A stretch of 64,000 bases of DNA, taken from Streptomyces sp. 378 (GTDB lineage: Bacteria; Actinomycetota; Actinomycetes; Streptomycetales; Streptomycetaceae). The position numbers and the translations under genes are program-made. Where the stretch lies: NCBI RefSeq assembly GCF_030124145.1, contig NZ_JASKMS010000030.1:43297-107296 (forward strand), given 5' to 3'. Below, piece by piece: positions 17,058 to 26,195 of the stretch. The notes under the pieces are model-generated. The model saw only the letters and a list, made by a program, of their open reading frames with translations. It was not told the DNA's origin and searched no databases. Positions within the stretch are counted from its first letter, which is position 1; every line of letters begins with the position of its first letter.

Positions 17058-17732
17058 TCAGGAGGCGAAGAGCCGGACGGTCCAGGCGGCATGCTGCTCC
17101 GCGGTGATGTCCAGCAGGGGGGAGGAGGCCGACGGCAGGGCGTCGATGCCCTCGGTCAGGGCGAGGGTCGCAGCGTCGGCCGCGGCTGACGCGACGTCGT
17201 CGGTTTCCGGGCCGAGGCGGGCCAGCAGCCCCGAGGCGTCGAGCGGGTTGAGGCTCAGCAGGCGCACGGCTGCGGTGGCCGGGCCACCGATGTTCTCGTA
17301 CGCGGCCGCATAGGCGGCATCCACCGGGTCGAGCCCGGCGGCGCGTGCGGCGAGCCCCAGGACGATGGGCTGGTGAGCGCCCTGGGGTCGCGCGGCGGCC
17401 AGGTGCTCGAGTTCGGCCGAGGGAAAGGTGGCACGAGCCGCCCGCATCATCTGCCGGCCGAGCTTGCGGGCGACGGCACGCAGTGCGGGGACGGGGGTGC
17501 GGGCGTCGGCGGCCTCATCAAGCAGCAGCGGATCGTGTCCGCCGGCGGCGGCCGCGGCCAGCCCGGCCGTCGTCAGACCGGTGGTGTGCAGACGCCCGCG
17601 GCAGAACGCCTCCAGGCCGGCGATGTCGTGGACGGCTCCGTGGGCGACCGCGGCCTCGACGCCGCCGGAGTGGGCATGCCCACCGGCGGGAAAACGGCCG
17701 TCGGCCAGAAGGAGCAGGGCTGCGCGACTCAT
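17058..17732 (-). CDS. ureF: Urease accessory protein UreF
   Basis: A 224-residue all-helical UreF, which bridges UreD and UreG in the urease maturation complex. Segments LLLADGRFPAGGHAHSGGVE, RKLGRQMMRAARATFPSAEL, QPIVLGLAARAAGLDP and AAYENIGGPATAAVRLLSLN are characteristic. It begins 103 bases after the ureC stop, across a strong hairpin, and is followed closely by ureG. Confidence 0.92.
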   Translation of the reverse strand: MSRAALLLLADGRFPAGGHAHSGGVEAAVAHGAVHDIAGLEAFCRGRLHTTGLTTAGLAAAAAGGHDPLLLDEAADARTPVPALRAVARKLGRQMMRAARATFPSAELEHLAAARPQGAHQPIVLGLAARAAGLDPVDAAYAAAYENIGGPATAAVRLLSLNPLDASGLLARLGPETDDVASAAADAATLALTEGIDALPSASSPLLDITAEQHAAWTVRLFAS

Positions 17733-17789
17733 CGGCGAGCGGCTGCCTTTCGCAGGAGAGGGGGTGACGAGGTGGCCGGGACTGACAAC

Positions 17790-17827
17790 CGGGCCCGGCC
17801 GCCAAGGCGGCGCGGCGGCCGGGCCCG
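17790..17827 (-). terminator. Perfect 14-bp stem between ureC and ureF
   Basis: CGGGCCCGGCCGCC (17790-17803) is exactly complementary to GGCGGCCGGGCCCG (17814-17827) across a 10-base loop. In the minus-strand operon it lies just after the ureC stop, so it may attenuate read-through into the accessory genes or stabilise the ureABC mRNA end. Confidence 0.7.
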
Positions 17828-17835
17828 GTGGTGGG

Positions 17836-19833
17836 TCAGAAGAGGAAGTACCGCTGTGCCAGCGGAACTTCGCTGACGTAGGAGCGCGGCACGGTCACAC
17901 CGTTGAGTTCGGTGCGGGCGTCGCTCGTCGTCGCACCGCCGATGGTGACCTCGAAGCTGTTGTGGTCGACTTCGAGGCTTTCGGGCACCGTGTCGTTCAG
18001 CTTCATGTCGGTCTTCTTGACGCTCCGGGTGTCGGAGATCTCGACGAACTTCTTGCGGAGTCCGAGCCCCTCCGTCTTCGCGTCCGTGACCTTCTTGCTG
18101 CTGTCCTGGGTGATGACGAACCGGGTGTTCAGCCTGTCGGCCACGCCCGGGGCGGCGAAGTTCACCGAGTTGCTCCCCGGGGCGCGCCCGGTGGACCCCC
18201 AGACGGGGCGCGGCAGGTAGGGCTGCGGCGTCGTGATGGAAGCGTTGGCGTCGCCGACCTGGGCGTAGGCGAGCTGGCCGCCCTTGAGGACCATGTGCGT
18301 CTTGACGCCGAAGAACTTCGGCTCCCACAGCACCAGGTCCGCCAGCCTCCCCGGCTCCACGGAACCGACGTGACCGGCGATGCCGTGCGTGATCGACGGG
18401 TTGACCGTGTACTTGGCGACGTACCGGCGCGCCCGGTAGTTGTCGTTGGGCGTCCGCCTGTCCTCGCTGAAGGAGTGCTTTTTGTCCTTGTTGTCCTTGT
18501 GGATCGTTCGGACTTTCGCGCTCCGCAGGTCTTCGGGCAGTGGGCCGTAGCGGCACTTCATGACGTGCGCGGTCTGCCAGGTGCGCATGATCATCTCGCC
18601 GATGCGGCCCATCGCCTGGGCGTCCGAGGACATCATCGAGATGGCACCCATGTCGTGCAGGAGGTCCTCCGCCGCCATGGTGGAGGGCCGGATGCGGGAA
18701 TCCGCGAAGGCCATGTCCGCCGGGATGTCCGGGTTGAGGTGGTGGCAGACGACCATCATGTCGACGTGCTCCTTGACGGTGTTCACCGTGAAGGGCCGGG
18801 TGGGGTTGGTCGATGCGGGCAGGACGTTCGGCTCTTTGACCAGCTCGATCATGTCCGGGGCGTGGCCTCCTCCGGCGCCCTCGACATGAAAGATGTGGAT
18901 GGATCGCTTCTTGAAAGCGGCCTTGGTGCTTTCCAGGAAGCCGGACTCGTTGAGGGAGTCGGCGTGCAGGGCGAGCTGGATCTTGCGCTTCTCACAGACT
19001 GCCAGCGCCTTGTCGATCACCGCGGGCGTGGCACCCCAGTCCTCGTGAATCTTGAAGCCGATGACACCCGCGTCCACCTGCTCGTTCAGGGCTTCTACGT
19101 TCATCGTGCTGCCCTTGCCGAGCAGACCGATGTTGACCGGGTACTCGTCCAGAGCCTCGAAGAGCCGGGTGATGTGCCACTCGCCCGGGGTCACGGTGGT
19201 GGCGGTGCTGCCCTCGGCGGGGCCGGTGCCGCCGCCGATGAGCGTGGTCACGCCCGAAGCCAGGGCTTCGTGGATCTCCCCGGGGCAGATGAAGTGAACG
19301 TGGGTGTCCACACCACCCGCCGTGAGGATCCGGCCGTTGCCGGAGATGACCTCGGTGCTCGGGCCGACCACGAAGTTCGTCGCCGTCACCGGCAGCCGCT
19401 CGCCGGCCTGTTCACGAGCGGATTTCTCGAACGCCGAGACCGGGTCCATCGTCTCGGGGTTGTACGCCTTGCCGATGGCATGAACTTTGCCGTCTCTGAT
19501 GCCGACGTCGGCCTTGACCACACCCCACCAGTCGAGGATCAGCGCCCCCGTGATGACCGTGTCCACGGGAACGCGATCCTTTTTGCCGCCCCCGTCCCTC
19601 GGGATGTGGGACATGCCCATCGACTCCCGGATCACCTTCCCGCCACCGAAGATCATCTCGTTGCCGCTGTTCTCCGGTCCGCCGCTCCAGTCGGCTTCGA
19701 TCTCGACGGTGAGATCGGTGTCGGCGAGGCGGACTCGGTCTCTGGTGGTGGGCCCGTACAGAGTGGCGTAGTCCGCCCGCTTCAGCACATTGCTCTGCCT
19801 CTGCTGGCCCGTCTGCCCCGGCTGGCTACTCAT
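17836..19833 (-). CDS. ureC: Urease alpha subunit, enlarged
   Basis: A 665-residue urease catalytic subunit, about 90 residues longer than the usual 570. Active-site features are intact: THVHFICPGEI (nickel His pair), GVIGFKIHEDWG (carbamylated Lys), LALHADSLNESGF, FHVEGAGGGHAPDMI and the mobile-flap MMVVCHHLNP with its Cys and His. It ends in the normal AQRYFLF. Extra material lies around SAFEKSAREQAGERLPVT, KVRTIHKDNKDKKHSFSED and in the C-terminal 120 residues, much of it Lys/Asp-rich. The ATG overlaps the ureAB stop (ATGA at 19830-19833). Confidence 0.95.
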   Translation of the reverse strand: MSSQPGQTGQQRQSNVLKRADYATLYGPTTRDRVRLADTDLTVEIEADWSGGPENSGNEMIFGGGKVIRESMGMSHIPRDGGGKKDRVPVDTVITGALILDWWGVVKADVGIRDGKVHAIGKAYNPETMDPVSAFEKSAREQAGERLPVTATNFVVGPSTEVISGNGRILTAGGVDTHVHFICPGEIHEALASGVTTLIGGGTGPAEGSTATTVTPGEWHITRLFEALDEYPVNIGLLGKGSTMNVEALNEQVDAGVIGFKIHEDWGATPAVIDKALAVCEKRKIQLALHADSLNESGFLESTKAAFKKRSIHIFHVEGAGGGHAPDMIELVKEPNVLPASTNPTRPFTVNTVKEHVDMMVVCHHLNPDIPADMAFADSRIRPSTMAAEDLLHDMGAISMMSSDAQAMGRIGEMIMRTWQTAHVMKCRYGPLPEDLRSAKVRTIHKDNKDKKHSFSEDRRTPNDNYRARRYVAKYTVNPSITHGIAGHVGSVEPGRLADLVLWEPKFFGVKTHMVLKGGQLAYAQVGDANASITTPQPYLPRPVWGSTGRAPGSNSVNFAAPGVADRLNTRFVITQDSSKKVTDAKTEGLGLRKKFVEISDTRSVKKTDMKLNDTVPESLEVDHNSFEVTIGGATTSDARTELNGVTVPRSYVSEVPLAQRYFLF

Positions 19834-20606
19834 CGGACGATCCCCTTGCGCAGTCCCTGGATCTTGCGGGTGTCGTTCTTGGCGTCGCCCTCGATCTTCA
19901 CCAGTTCAACGCAGCACACATCTCCTGGTTCGAATCTCACGGATGTGCCTGCGGCGATGTTGAGCCGGCGCCCCTTCGCCTCAGGGCAGTCCTTGAGCGG
20001 CTGGTTGGTCACGGACGTGCCAACGGGGTTCTCGACCACCTCAAGGCCGGGGTTGGCTTCGGCGAAGTGGTAGTGGGAGCCGACCTGGACGGGACGGTCG
20101 GACGTGTTCCTGACTTTGATCGTCTTCTTGTCGCCCTGCAGGTGCTCGTTGAACGCGATGGCCTCATGCCAGGACGCGGCGTCCTCGCATGCATCGCAAC
20201 AGGCGGACGAGTCGGTGCCGTCGCAGTCGACCGGGCACTTCGGGCTGCGCGCCGGCTGAGGGTGTTCGACCTTGCCCGGGTAGACCTTGGGCTCCTTGGT
20301 TGCCTCGGGGATGGGGTCGTGGATCGTGACCAGCTTGGTGCCGTCCGGGAAGGTGGCCTCCACCTGGACGTTTTTGATCATCTCCGGGACGCCGTCCATC
20401 ACGTCGTCTCGGGTGAGGACCCGTCGGCCCGAGTCCATGATGTCGCTGACCGTCTTACCGTCGCGAGCCGCCTCGAAGACGTGAACGGTCAGCAGGGCCA
20501 TGGTCTCGGGGTAGTTGAGAGGCAGCCCCCGGTCGCGGCGCTTGCCTGCCACGTCGGCCGCGACGTGAATCAGCAAGCGCTCCTGCTCATGCGGAGTCAA
20601 ATGCAC
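19830..20606 (-). CDS. ureAB: Urease gamma-beta fusion with Cys-rich linker
   Basis: A 258-residue fused gamma and beta subunit. The gamma part starts VHLTPHEQERLLIHVAADVA and has LNYPETMALLTVHVFEAARD and the TFPDGTKLVTIHDPI end. The beta part has SDRPVQVGSHYHFAEANPGL and LNIAAGTSVRFEPGD. Between them is an insertion with CPVDCDGTDSSACCDACED, five cysteines in 17 residues, not found in ordinary fusions I know; a metal-binding or disulfide role is only a guess. GTG 20606 is taken as start, since the long upstream frame has no urease sequence. First gene of ureAB-C-F-G-D. Confidence 0.9.
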   Translation of the reverse strand: MHLTPHEQERLLIHVAADVAGKRRDRGLPLNYPETMALLTVHVFEAARDGKTVSDIMDSGRRVLTRDDVMDGVPEMIKNVQVEATFPDGTKLVTIHDPIPEATKEPKVYPGKVEHPQPARSPKCPVDCDGTDSSACCDACEDAASWHEAIAFNEHLQGDKKTIKVRNTSDRPVQVGSHYHFAEANPGLEVVENPVGTSVTNQPLKDCPEAKGRRLNIAAGTSVRFEPGDVCCVELVKIEGDAKNDTRKIQGLRKGIVR

Positions 20607-21171
20607 GATGAGCCAATCCTGTTGATCGGACGGTGGTGCGTGCGACCGGGCATGCCGAGGGGCGCGGACCACGCTCTCTGGACGCGGCGACGGGCGCTCT
20701 CCGATCATCAGCGGGACGAGAATGGCGAGACGGCCGAACAGCGGATGACCCACACCATCCGGTGAATCCGTGCACCACGCCGTTTTCAACGCGCCGGACA
20801 GGGAGACGCGGTGCCGGAGAGTGGGCGAATCCCGCAAGTCGAGTAGCTCCTGGCTCTCTGCCGATGAGGCATCGCCTACCGGCTTCCGCACCGACCACCC
20901 CCACCCAACTGATCCACGCCTGAGTCCCCGCTCTCGACCAGATGCGACGTCTTCGCAAGCGGGCTGGAGAGGCCGCCGCACTCCGGTGCGGTGACATCGG
21001 CCGACGTCCGGGGAGATCCTCCCGCGCACGGCATGGCCTTCCCGGGCGCGAATCGTTCCTGCGGTGAAGGCGTTGGGCCGTACGGGTGAAGTGCGGCCAC
21101 TCGTCTCTCCGCAGGGCGTGCGAGGACCGGTAGAACCCGGAGGTGTTCCGTCGTGCTGAAGGGTGGTCGTG
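20607..21171. other. Intergenic between divergent urease operon and nicotinamidase gene
   Basis: About 565 bases. Promoters for both directions must lie here. A minus-strand frame stays open through it into ureAB but encodes nothing recognisable. I could not identify a convincing nickel-regulator (Nur) box by eye. Confidence 0.45.
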
Positions 21172-21762
21172 ATGAGCCGAGGCTTGATCGTCGTGGATGT
21201 GCAGAACGACTTCTGTGAAGGAGGCAGTATTCCCGTCGCGGGCGGTGCGCGGATCGCGACCAAGATCGCCGAACTGGTCGAGCAGAGCGCGGGTGGTGAG
21301 TACCAGTACATCGTTGCCACCCGCGACCACCACATCGATCCGGGAGGCCACTTCTCCGAGACCCCCGATTTCCAGGACAGCTTCCCCGTCCACTGCGTGG
21401 CCGGAGACCAGGGCGGCGAATTCCACCCCAATTTCGTACCCGCCGTCGCCGGTGGCAAGGTCGACGCCGTCTTCTTCAAGGGCGCGCACAGCGCATCCAA
21501 GAGCGGCTTCGAAGGTGCCGATGAACAGGGCACCCCTCTGGCCGACTGGCTGCGTGCCCGCGGGGTCGAGGACGTCGACGTGGTGGGCATCGCCACGGAC
21601 CACTGTGTCCGCGCGACCGCGCTGGACGCCGTCGCGGCGGGGTTCCGGGCTCGGGTTCGCCTGGACTACGCGGTCGGGGTCGCACCCGACACCATTGCCG
21701 CGGCCGTCGAGGACTTCCGCCAGACAGGCGTCGCCGTATCCGGAGACGTACCCGCGCAGTAA
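21172..21762 (+). CDS. pncA: Nicotinamidase-like isochorismatase-fold hydrolase
   Basis: A 196-residue cysteine hydrolase with the triad Asp (VDVQNDFCEGG), Lys (VFFKGAHSASKSGF) and Cys (GIATDHCVRATALDA), and the metal-site residues DHHIDPGGHF. This set is typical of nicotinamidase/pyrazinamidase, which deamidates nicotinamide to nicotinate for NAD salvage. GAAGGG precedes ATG 21172; a GTG three codons earlier is possible. A dead 3' fragment of a close paralogue lies at 9325-9500. The IS element starts 88 bases downstream. Its place beside urease, another ammonia-releasing amidohydrolase, may be coincidental. Confidence 0.88.
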   Translation: MSRGLIVVDVQNDFCEGGSIPVAGGARIATKIAELVEQSAGGEYQYIVATRDHHIDPGGHFSETPDFQDSFPVHCVAGDQGGEFHPNFVPAVAGGKVDAVFFKGAHSASKSGFEGADEQGTPLADWLRARGVEDVDVVGIATDHCVRATALDAVAAGFRARVRLDYAVGVAPDTIAAAVEDFRQTGVAVSGDVPAQ

Positions 21763-21850
21763 TTCCCGTCACCGGCGCGGGCCGGCGCCATCACGTCATG
21801 CGCTCTTCGATCACCCGAGGTACAAGGGGGCGCGACGAGGCCCTGTTCGA

Positions 21851-23466
21851 CCTAGCTTGATCTTTAACCTCGGGGTCCGAACGACTGCTCGTACTTGATC
21901 ACTCGGAATGGTAACTGCCGTACATGCAGGCGGCCTTCGGCTGAGCATGTGATCCGACCAAGGAACACACAACGCCCAGCACGAAGGCCGTGGGGATGAG
22001 TCTGCTGCATCACGCCGTCCGGCAGGATCCGTTTGCGGAACTGTCACGCTTCCGGGGTGAGTTCTACTCCTGTCTGACCAGGCGTGCGGATGCGTTGTTC
22101 GAACTCGCGGATGCGGTGCTGTGTGCGGATGGTCCGGTCCGGTCGCTGGTGGAGCTGTCGCTGGTTGGTGAGCACCGGCGCGGGCACGGCGGGCTCTACG
22201 ACGCCCTGTCCGCAGGCCGGGTCGAGGTGGCCCGGCTTCGGCGGGCCCTGGCGGCGGTGCCGCTGCCGCGGGCAGCGGACGGCCGGCTGGTGCTGGCCGC
22301 CGACTTGACCTGCTGGCTGCGGCCCGACGCGCACACCTCACCGCAGCGGATCCTGTGTCACACCTACGGGCGGGGCAAGGACCAGCACATTCCCGTTCCC
22401 GGTTGGCCGTACTCGGTGATCTGCGCGCTGGAGACCGGACGCACTTCCTGGACCGCACCGCTGGACGCGCTGCGTCTGGCACCAGGAGACGACGCCGCCA
22501 CGGTCACGGCCGGGCAGATGCGGGAACTGGTCGAGCGGCTGATCTCAGCCGGGCAGTGGAAGGACGGCGACCCGGAGATCCTGATCGTGGTGGATGCCGG
22601 ATACGACGTGCCTCGCCTGGCCTTCCTGCTGAAGGATCTGCCGGTGCAGGTGCTGGGCCGGATGCGTTCGGACCGTGTCCTGCGCCGCGCGGTCCCACCT
22701 CGCGAGCCCGGTGTCCGGGGGCGCCCGCCCCGCCATGGCGGCGAGTTCGTCTTCGGTGACCCTGCCACCTGGGGCGCACCCGACGCGCAGACGGTGACCG
22801 CAACCCGTCTCTACGGGACCGCCACCGCACGGGCCTGGGATCGCCTCCATCCGCGACTGACCCACCGCTCTGCCTGGACTTCCCAGCTGGGTGCCCTGCC
22901 GGTGATCGAGGGCACCGTGATCCGTCTGCAGGTCGAGCATCTGCCCAGCGGTGCGACACCGAAGCCGGTCTGGCTGTGGTGGTCGGGCACCGACGCCACC
23001 ACCGCCGACGTCGACCGTCTGTGGCAGGCGTTTCTGCGGCGCTTCGATATCGAGCACACCTTCCGGCTGTTCAAGCAGACACTGGGCTGGACCTGCCCGA
23101 AAATCCGCACCCCTCAGGCAGCTGACCGGTGGACCTGGCTGATCTTCGCCGCCTTCACCCAGCTCCGGCTTGCCCGCCCACTGGCGGCAGATCTCCGGCG
23201 GCCGTGGGAGAAGCCGACCCCGCCCGACAGGCTCACCCCCGCACGAGTCCGCCGCGACTTTCGGCACCTCCGCCCGAAGACCGCCTGCCCAGCCGGAGCA
23301 CCGAAAACGTCCCGCCCTGGCCCAGGCCGGCCAGCCGGGAGCAAAAACACCCGACCGACCCCACGCCACGACGTGCACACGGTCGGCAAACCAGGCTCCT
23401 CGAAGCCACGCACGAAGAAGTCAGCGACCCCACGCCCCCGCCGCACAGGTTAAAGATCAAGCTAGG
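21851..23466 (+). mobile_element. Complete insertion sequence, 1616 bp
   Basis: Bounded by perfect 20-bp terminal inverted repeats: CCTAGCTTGATCTTTAACCT at 21851-21870 and its exact complement at 23447-23466. It holds one transposase gene whose TAA stop lies within the right inverted repeat. No target-site duplication is obvious in the flanks (TCGA / GCGT). Intact ends and an uninterrupted gene indicate a recent or active insertion. Confidence 0.92.
21996..23453 (+). CDS. IS transposase, DDE type (IS701/IS4-like)
   Basis: A 485-residue transposase. Likely catalytic acidic residues are in LVLAADLTCWLRPDAHTSP, EILIVVDAGYDVPRLAFLL and FDIEHTFRLFKQTLGW, where the YREK-like helix holds the Glu. 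This is the DDE family common in Streptomyces and usually filed near IS701; family assignment is from memory. The C-terminal 60 residues are basic and Pro/Lys/Arg-rich. GAAGG precedes ATG 21996; a GTG two codons earlier is possible. The 125 bases between the left inverted repeat and the start contain a partial palindrome around CGGCCTTCGGCTGAGC. Confidence 0.9.
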   Translation: MSLLHHAVRQDPFAELSRFRGEFYSCLTRRADALFELADAVLCADGPVRSLVELSLVGEHRRGHGGLYDALSAGRVEVARLRRALAAVPLPRAADGRLVLAADLTCWLRPDAHTSPQRILCHTYGRGKDQHIPVPGWPYSVICALETGRTSWTAPLDALRLAPGDDAATVTAGQMRELVERLISAGQWKDGDPEILIVVDAGYDVPRLAFLLKDLPVQVLGRMRSDRVLRRAVPPREPGVRGRPPRHGGEFVFGDPATWGAPDAQTVTATRLYGTATARAWDRLHPRLTHRSAWTSQLGALPVIEGTVIRLQVEHLPSGATPKPVWLWWSGTDATTADVDRLWQAFLRRFDIEHTFRLFKQTLGWTCPKIRTPQAADRWTWLIFAAFTQLRLARPLAADLRRPWEKPTPPDRLTPARVRRDFRHLRPKTACPAGAPKTSRPGPGRPAGSKNTRPTPRHDVHTVGKPGSSKPRTKKSATPRPRRTG

Positions 23467-24027
23467 GCGTGTCCGCAAATCGCAATTGCACCGGTACAAA
23501 GGCCGGGTACCGCTTCGGTGGTCCGCCCGACGGCACCGGTCATCGCGCGTTCTCGGCCGGGCGTGCGTGGCTGTGCTGCTTCCCCCTGGTGTGATCGTAA
23601 CGACCACAGAAGAGGAGAAGCCGATGGCCTTGACAGCCGACAGCCGCGCGGGTCGGCCTTCCCGATGCCTGGCGGTGACGCATACCGGAAGGCCGGCGAT
23701 GTCGATCTGCCTGGCAGTCTGGCAGCCTGGCCGGGATGCAGAAATCCCTGTTCTGACGGCGCCGCAGGCAGGGGCAACCCTCGCCGACCGGGCGCATATC
23801 GGTACGGCCGTGCCGTACTGTGGCCGGTTGTCGCGATGGCCGAGCCGCTGGCGAACTTCGCCCTGGGACGGGCTCCGCTCACCGCGCCGGATCTGGTCCT
23901 GGCCGGGTCCGCCGGGTACTTCCCTGGTCTCCTGCCGACCCCCGTGCGCACAGCAGCTCGTGCTCGAGCGTCCCGGCCACGGCCGCGGCGCCCACCAGGC
24001 AGCCGCCGTCACCGCGAGGACGTGCGG
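23467..24027. other. Region between IS and antiporter, with a possible small ORF
   Basis: Bases 23467-23623 hold no gene. From ATG 23624, preceded by the strong ribosome site AGAGGAGAAG, a frame of 135 codons runs to a TGA at 24029-24031 that overlaps the antiporter start as ATGA. That spacing looks like translational coupling. Yet the frame has many Arg, Trp and Pro residues and only moderate third-position GC, and matches nothing I know. It may be a leader frame rather than a functional protein. Confidence 0.4.
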
Positions 24028-25548
24028 ATGACGTTGCAGGAGCTGTACCTCATGTTGCTGGTCGGCGGCACGGTGCTGCTGGCCAGCATCGCCGCCGCAC
24101 GCGCTGCTCACCGGCTGGGGCTGCCCAGTCTGCTGCTGTTCCTCGCGGTCGGTGTCATCGCCGGTGAGGACGTCATCGGTCTGGACTTCGACGATGCCCA
24201 GCTCGCCCAGTCGCTGGGCAACGCCGCCCTTGCCGTCATCCTCATCGAAGGCGGCCTGTCCACCCAGTGGGCGGACGTGAAGCGCCTGGTAGCACCCGCC
24301 GGAGTGCTCGCCACCGCGGGCGTGGCCGTCTCGGTCGCGGTCACCGCCGCAGGAGCCCACTGGCTGCTGGGCATGGACTGGAACCTGGCTCTGCTTTTGG
24401 GGGCGATCGTCTCCTCCACCGACGCCGCCGCCGTCTTCGCCGTCCTGCGCACGCTGCCGCTGCCGCAGAAGGTCACCGGCCTGGTCGAGGCCGAGTCCGG
24501 CTTCAACGACGCCCCCACCATCATCCTGGTGCTGGTCTTCTCCACCGCCGGCGACCTGCCCGACCCGGCGCACATCCTCGGCAACGTGCTCTTCCAGCTG
24601 GCCGCCGGCGCCGCAATCGGCCTGCTGACCGGCCGGGTAGGCGCCGCCGCCCTGCGGCACATCGCCCTGCCCGCCACCGGGCTGTATCCACTGGCGACCG
24701 TCGGCTTCGGCATCATCGCCTTCGCCGCCGCCGGAGCAGTGGGCGCCAGCGGCATCATCGCCGCCTACCTTGCCGGACTCGTCCTGGGAAACACCCAGCT
24801 GCCGCACCGCGCCGCCACCCGCTCCTTCGCCGAAGGCGCGGGCTGGCTCGCCCAGATCGGCCTGTTTGTCATGCTGGGTCTGCTGGTCACCCCCAGCGAA
24901 CTGCCCGCCGCCGTTCTTCCGGCTCTCGCGGCCGGCCTGATCCTGCTGCTGGCCGCTCGGCCCATCTCCGTGCTGGCCTGCTTGCTGCCCTTCCGCATCC
25001 CCTGGCGCGAACAGGCGTTCATCTCCTGGGCCGGGCTGCGCGGCGCCGTCCCGATTGTGCTCGCCACCTACCCCATCGTCTCGGGCATCGCCGGTGCGCG
25101 CGACCTGCTCAACATCGTGTTCGTCCTGGTGGTCCTCTTCACCCTCATCCAGGGCCCCGCCCTGCCTGCCGCCGCCCGATGGCTGGGCCTGACCCGCCTC
25201 GGCGCGCTGCGCGAGATCGAGGTGGAGACCGCACCACTGGACATCCTGGACGCCGACCTGCTCACCGTCACCGTCCCACAAGGCTCCCGCCTGGCCGGGG
25301 TGGCCGTCTTCGAATTGCGCCTGCCCCCGCCCACCGCCCTGACACTGATCGTCCGGGAAGGCACCACCATCGTCCCCACCCAGGACACCATGCTGCGAAC
25401 CGGGGACGAACTGCTCCTGATCACAACCCCCCAGGTACGCGAGGCCGCCGAACGGCGGCTGCGCGCGATCGGCCGGCGCGGCAAACTCGCCCGCTGGCTC
25501 GGCGAGCACGGCCACCCCGGCCCGGCAGGCCCCGCCCGCCATGGCTAG
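24028..25548 (+). CDS. CPA1-type K+(Na+)/H+ antiporter with TrkA-C domain
   Basis: A 506-residue membrane antiporter. About 12-13 hydrophobic helices span residues 1-395. Key segments are GAIVSSTDAAAVFAVLR (ion-binding region), VEAESGFNDAPTIILVLVF (conserved ND) and ISWAGLRGAVPIVLATYP. A cytoplasmic regulatory TrkA-C domain follows (about 405-485: LTVTVPQGSRLAGVAVFELR, MLRTGDELLLITTP). This matches NhaP2/CvrA-type potassium/proton antiporters, which adjust cell K+ and pH. GAGGA lies upstream of ATG 24028. Confidence 0.92.
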   Translation: MTLQELYLMLLVGGTVLLASIAAARAAHRLGLPSLLLFLAVGVIAGEDVIGLDFDDAQLAQSLGNAALAVILIEGGLSTQWADVKRLVAPAGVLATAGVAVSVAVTAAGAHWLLGMDWNLALLLGAIVSSTDAAAVFAVLRTLPLPQKVTGLVEAESGFNDAPTIILVLVFSTAGDLPDPAHILGNVLFQLAAGAAIGLLTGRVGAAALRHIALPATGLYPLATVGFGIIAFAAAGAVGASGIIAAYLAGLVLGNTQLPHRAATRSFAEGAGWLAQIGLFVMLGLLVTPSELPAAVLPALAAGLILLLAARPISVLACLLPFRIPWREQAFISWAGLRGAVPIVLATYPIVSGIAGARDLLNIVFVLVVLFTLIQGPALPAAARWLGLTRLGALREIEVETAPLDILDADLLTVTVPQGSRLAGVAVFELRLPPPTALTLIVREGTTIVPTQDTMLRTGDELLLITTPQVREAAERRLRAIGRRGKLARWLGEHGHPGPAGPARHG

Positions 25549-26195
25549 AGGGCCCCTCCAAGGTGCCACGAGCTGGGCCAATGGTGTGACGCCCTCGGCG
25601 CTGACGTTGTCATGGGCGTTGATCGCGCGTTGTGCGGGATGGCCGTCAGCTCGGCGACGACGGCCCTCGCCGCCCTGGCACTGGCGGAAGACGTTCAGGC
25701 CGGGCCCTGTCCCGGGCGCCCGATGGGGGTGAGGATGATCGGTTCGGAGAGACCGGCGTGGACTCCCGCCGCGGGGAGCGGCTGCCAAGTGCTGCGTGAC
25801 CAGCTGGTCGAGGCGATCAATGTGATCCGCTGTCAGGCGGCAGGGATATCGCAGCTGGGCCAGGCCATCGGTCCCGTGGAAGAGGGGCCAGTGACCGCGG
25901 TGACAGGTTCAGAGCAGTCGGTGGCGGCCGTGGAGCGGTAGAGCGACAGCAGCGGACAGCACAAGGCCGGACGACAGCGCTGGCAATGAACGCGAACACG
26001 CTCACCGACGTTGCATGCAGCACACGGTGCGCACGAAGCCCTGGAACGCTATGGCAGGGCCCCGGGGGTTCTCGCGCTGGCAGCATTGTAACACACGGTG
26101 CGCCACCGCGCATGACATGCGCACTACGCCATTCGGCCCCATCCTGAAAAGCGGCACCATCGGCTCCACAGGCCGACCATCCCACGGGAGGTCCT
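25549..26195. other. Intergenic, no gene supported
   Basis: About 650 bases. A plus-strand frame (25612-25941) and several minus-strand frames are open but none has a convincing start or family. A minus-strand segment near 25750-25880 (LRYPCRLTADHIDRLDQLV) vaguely resembles a transposase N-terminus and may be a relic. The end of the stretch holds the promoter of the small membrane gene. Confidence 0.4.

Noticed and set aside
17428..20073. An 881-codon plus-strand frame antisense to ureC and ureF
   Set aside because: Conserved urease sequence on the minus strand explains the DNA; the plus frame is compositional.
20607..21596. N-terminal extension of UreAB to a 588-residue protein
   Set aside because: Upstream residues are not urease-like and include antisense of the nicotinamidase gene; GTG 20606 begins exactly at the family's start.
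23233..25788. An 851-codon minus-strand frame antisense to the antiporter
   Set aside because: Gly/Gln/Asp-rich antisense artefact; the plus-strand protein has clear antiporter motifs and membrane helices.
25612..25941. 109-codon plus-strand frame
   Set aside because: No ribosome site, mixed codon bias, no family; not supported as a gene.
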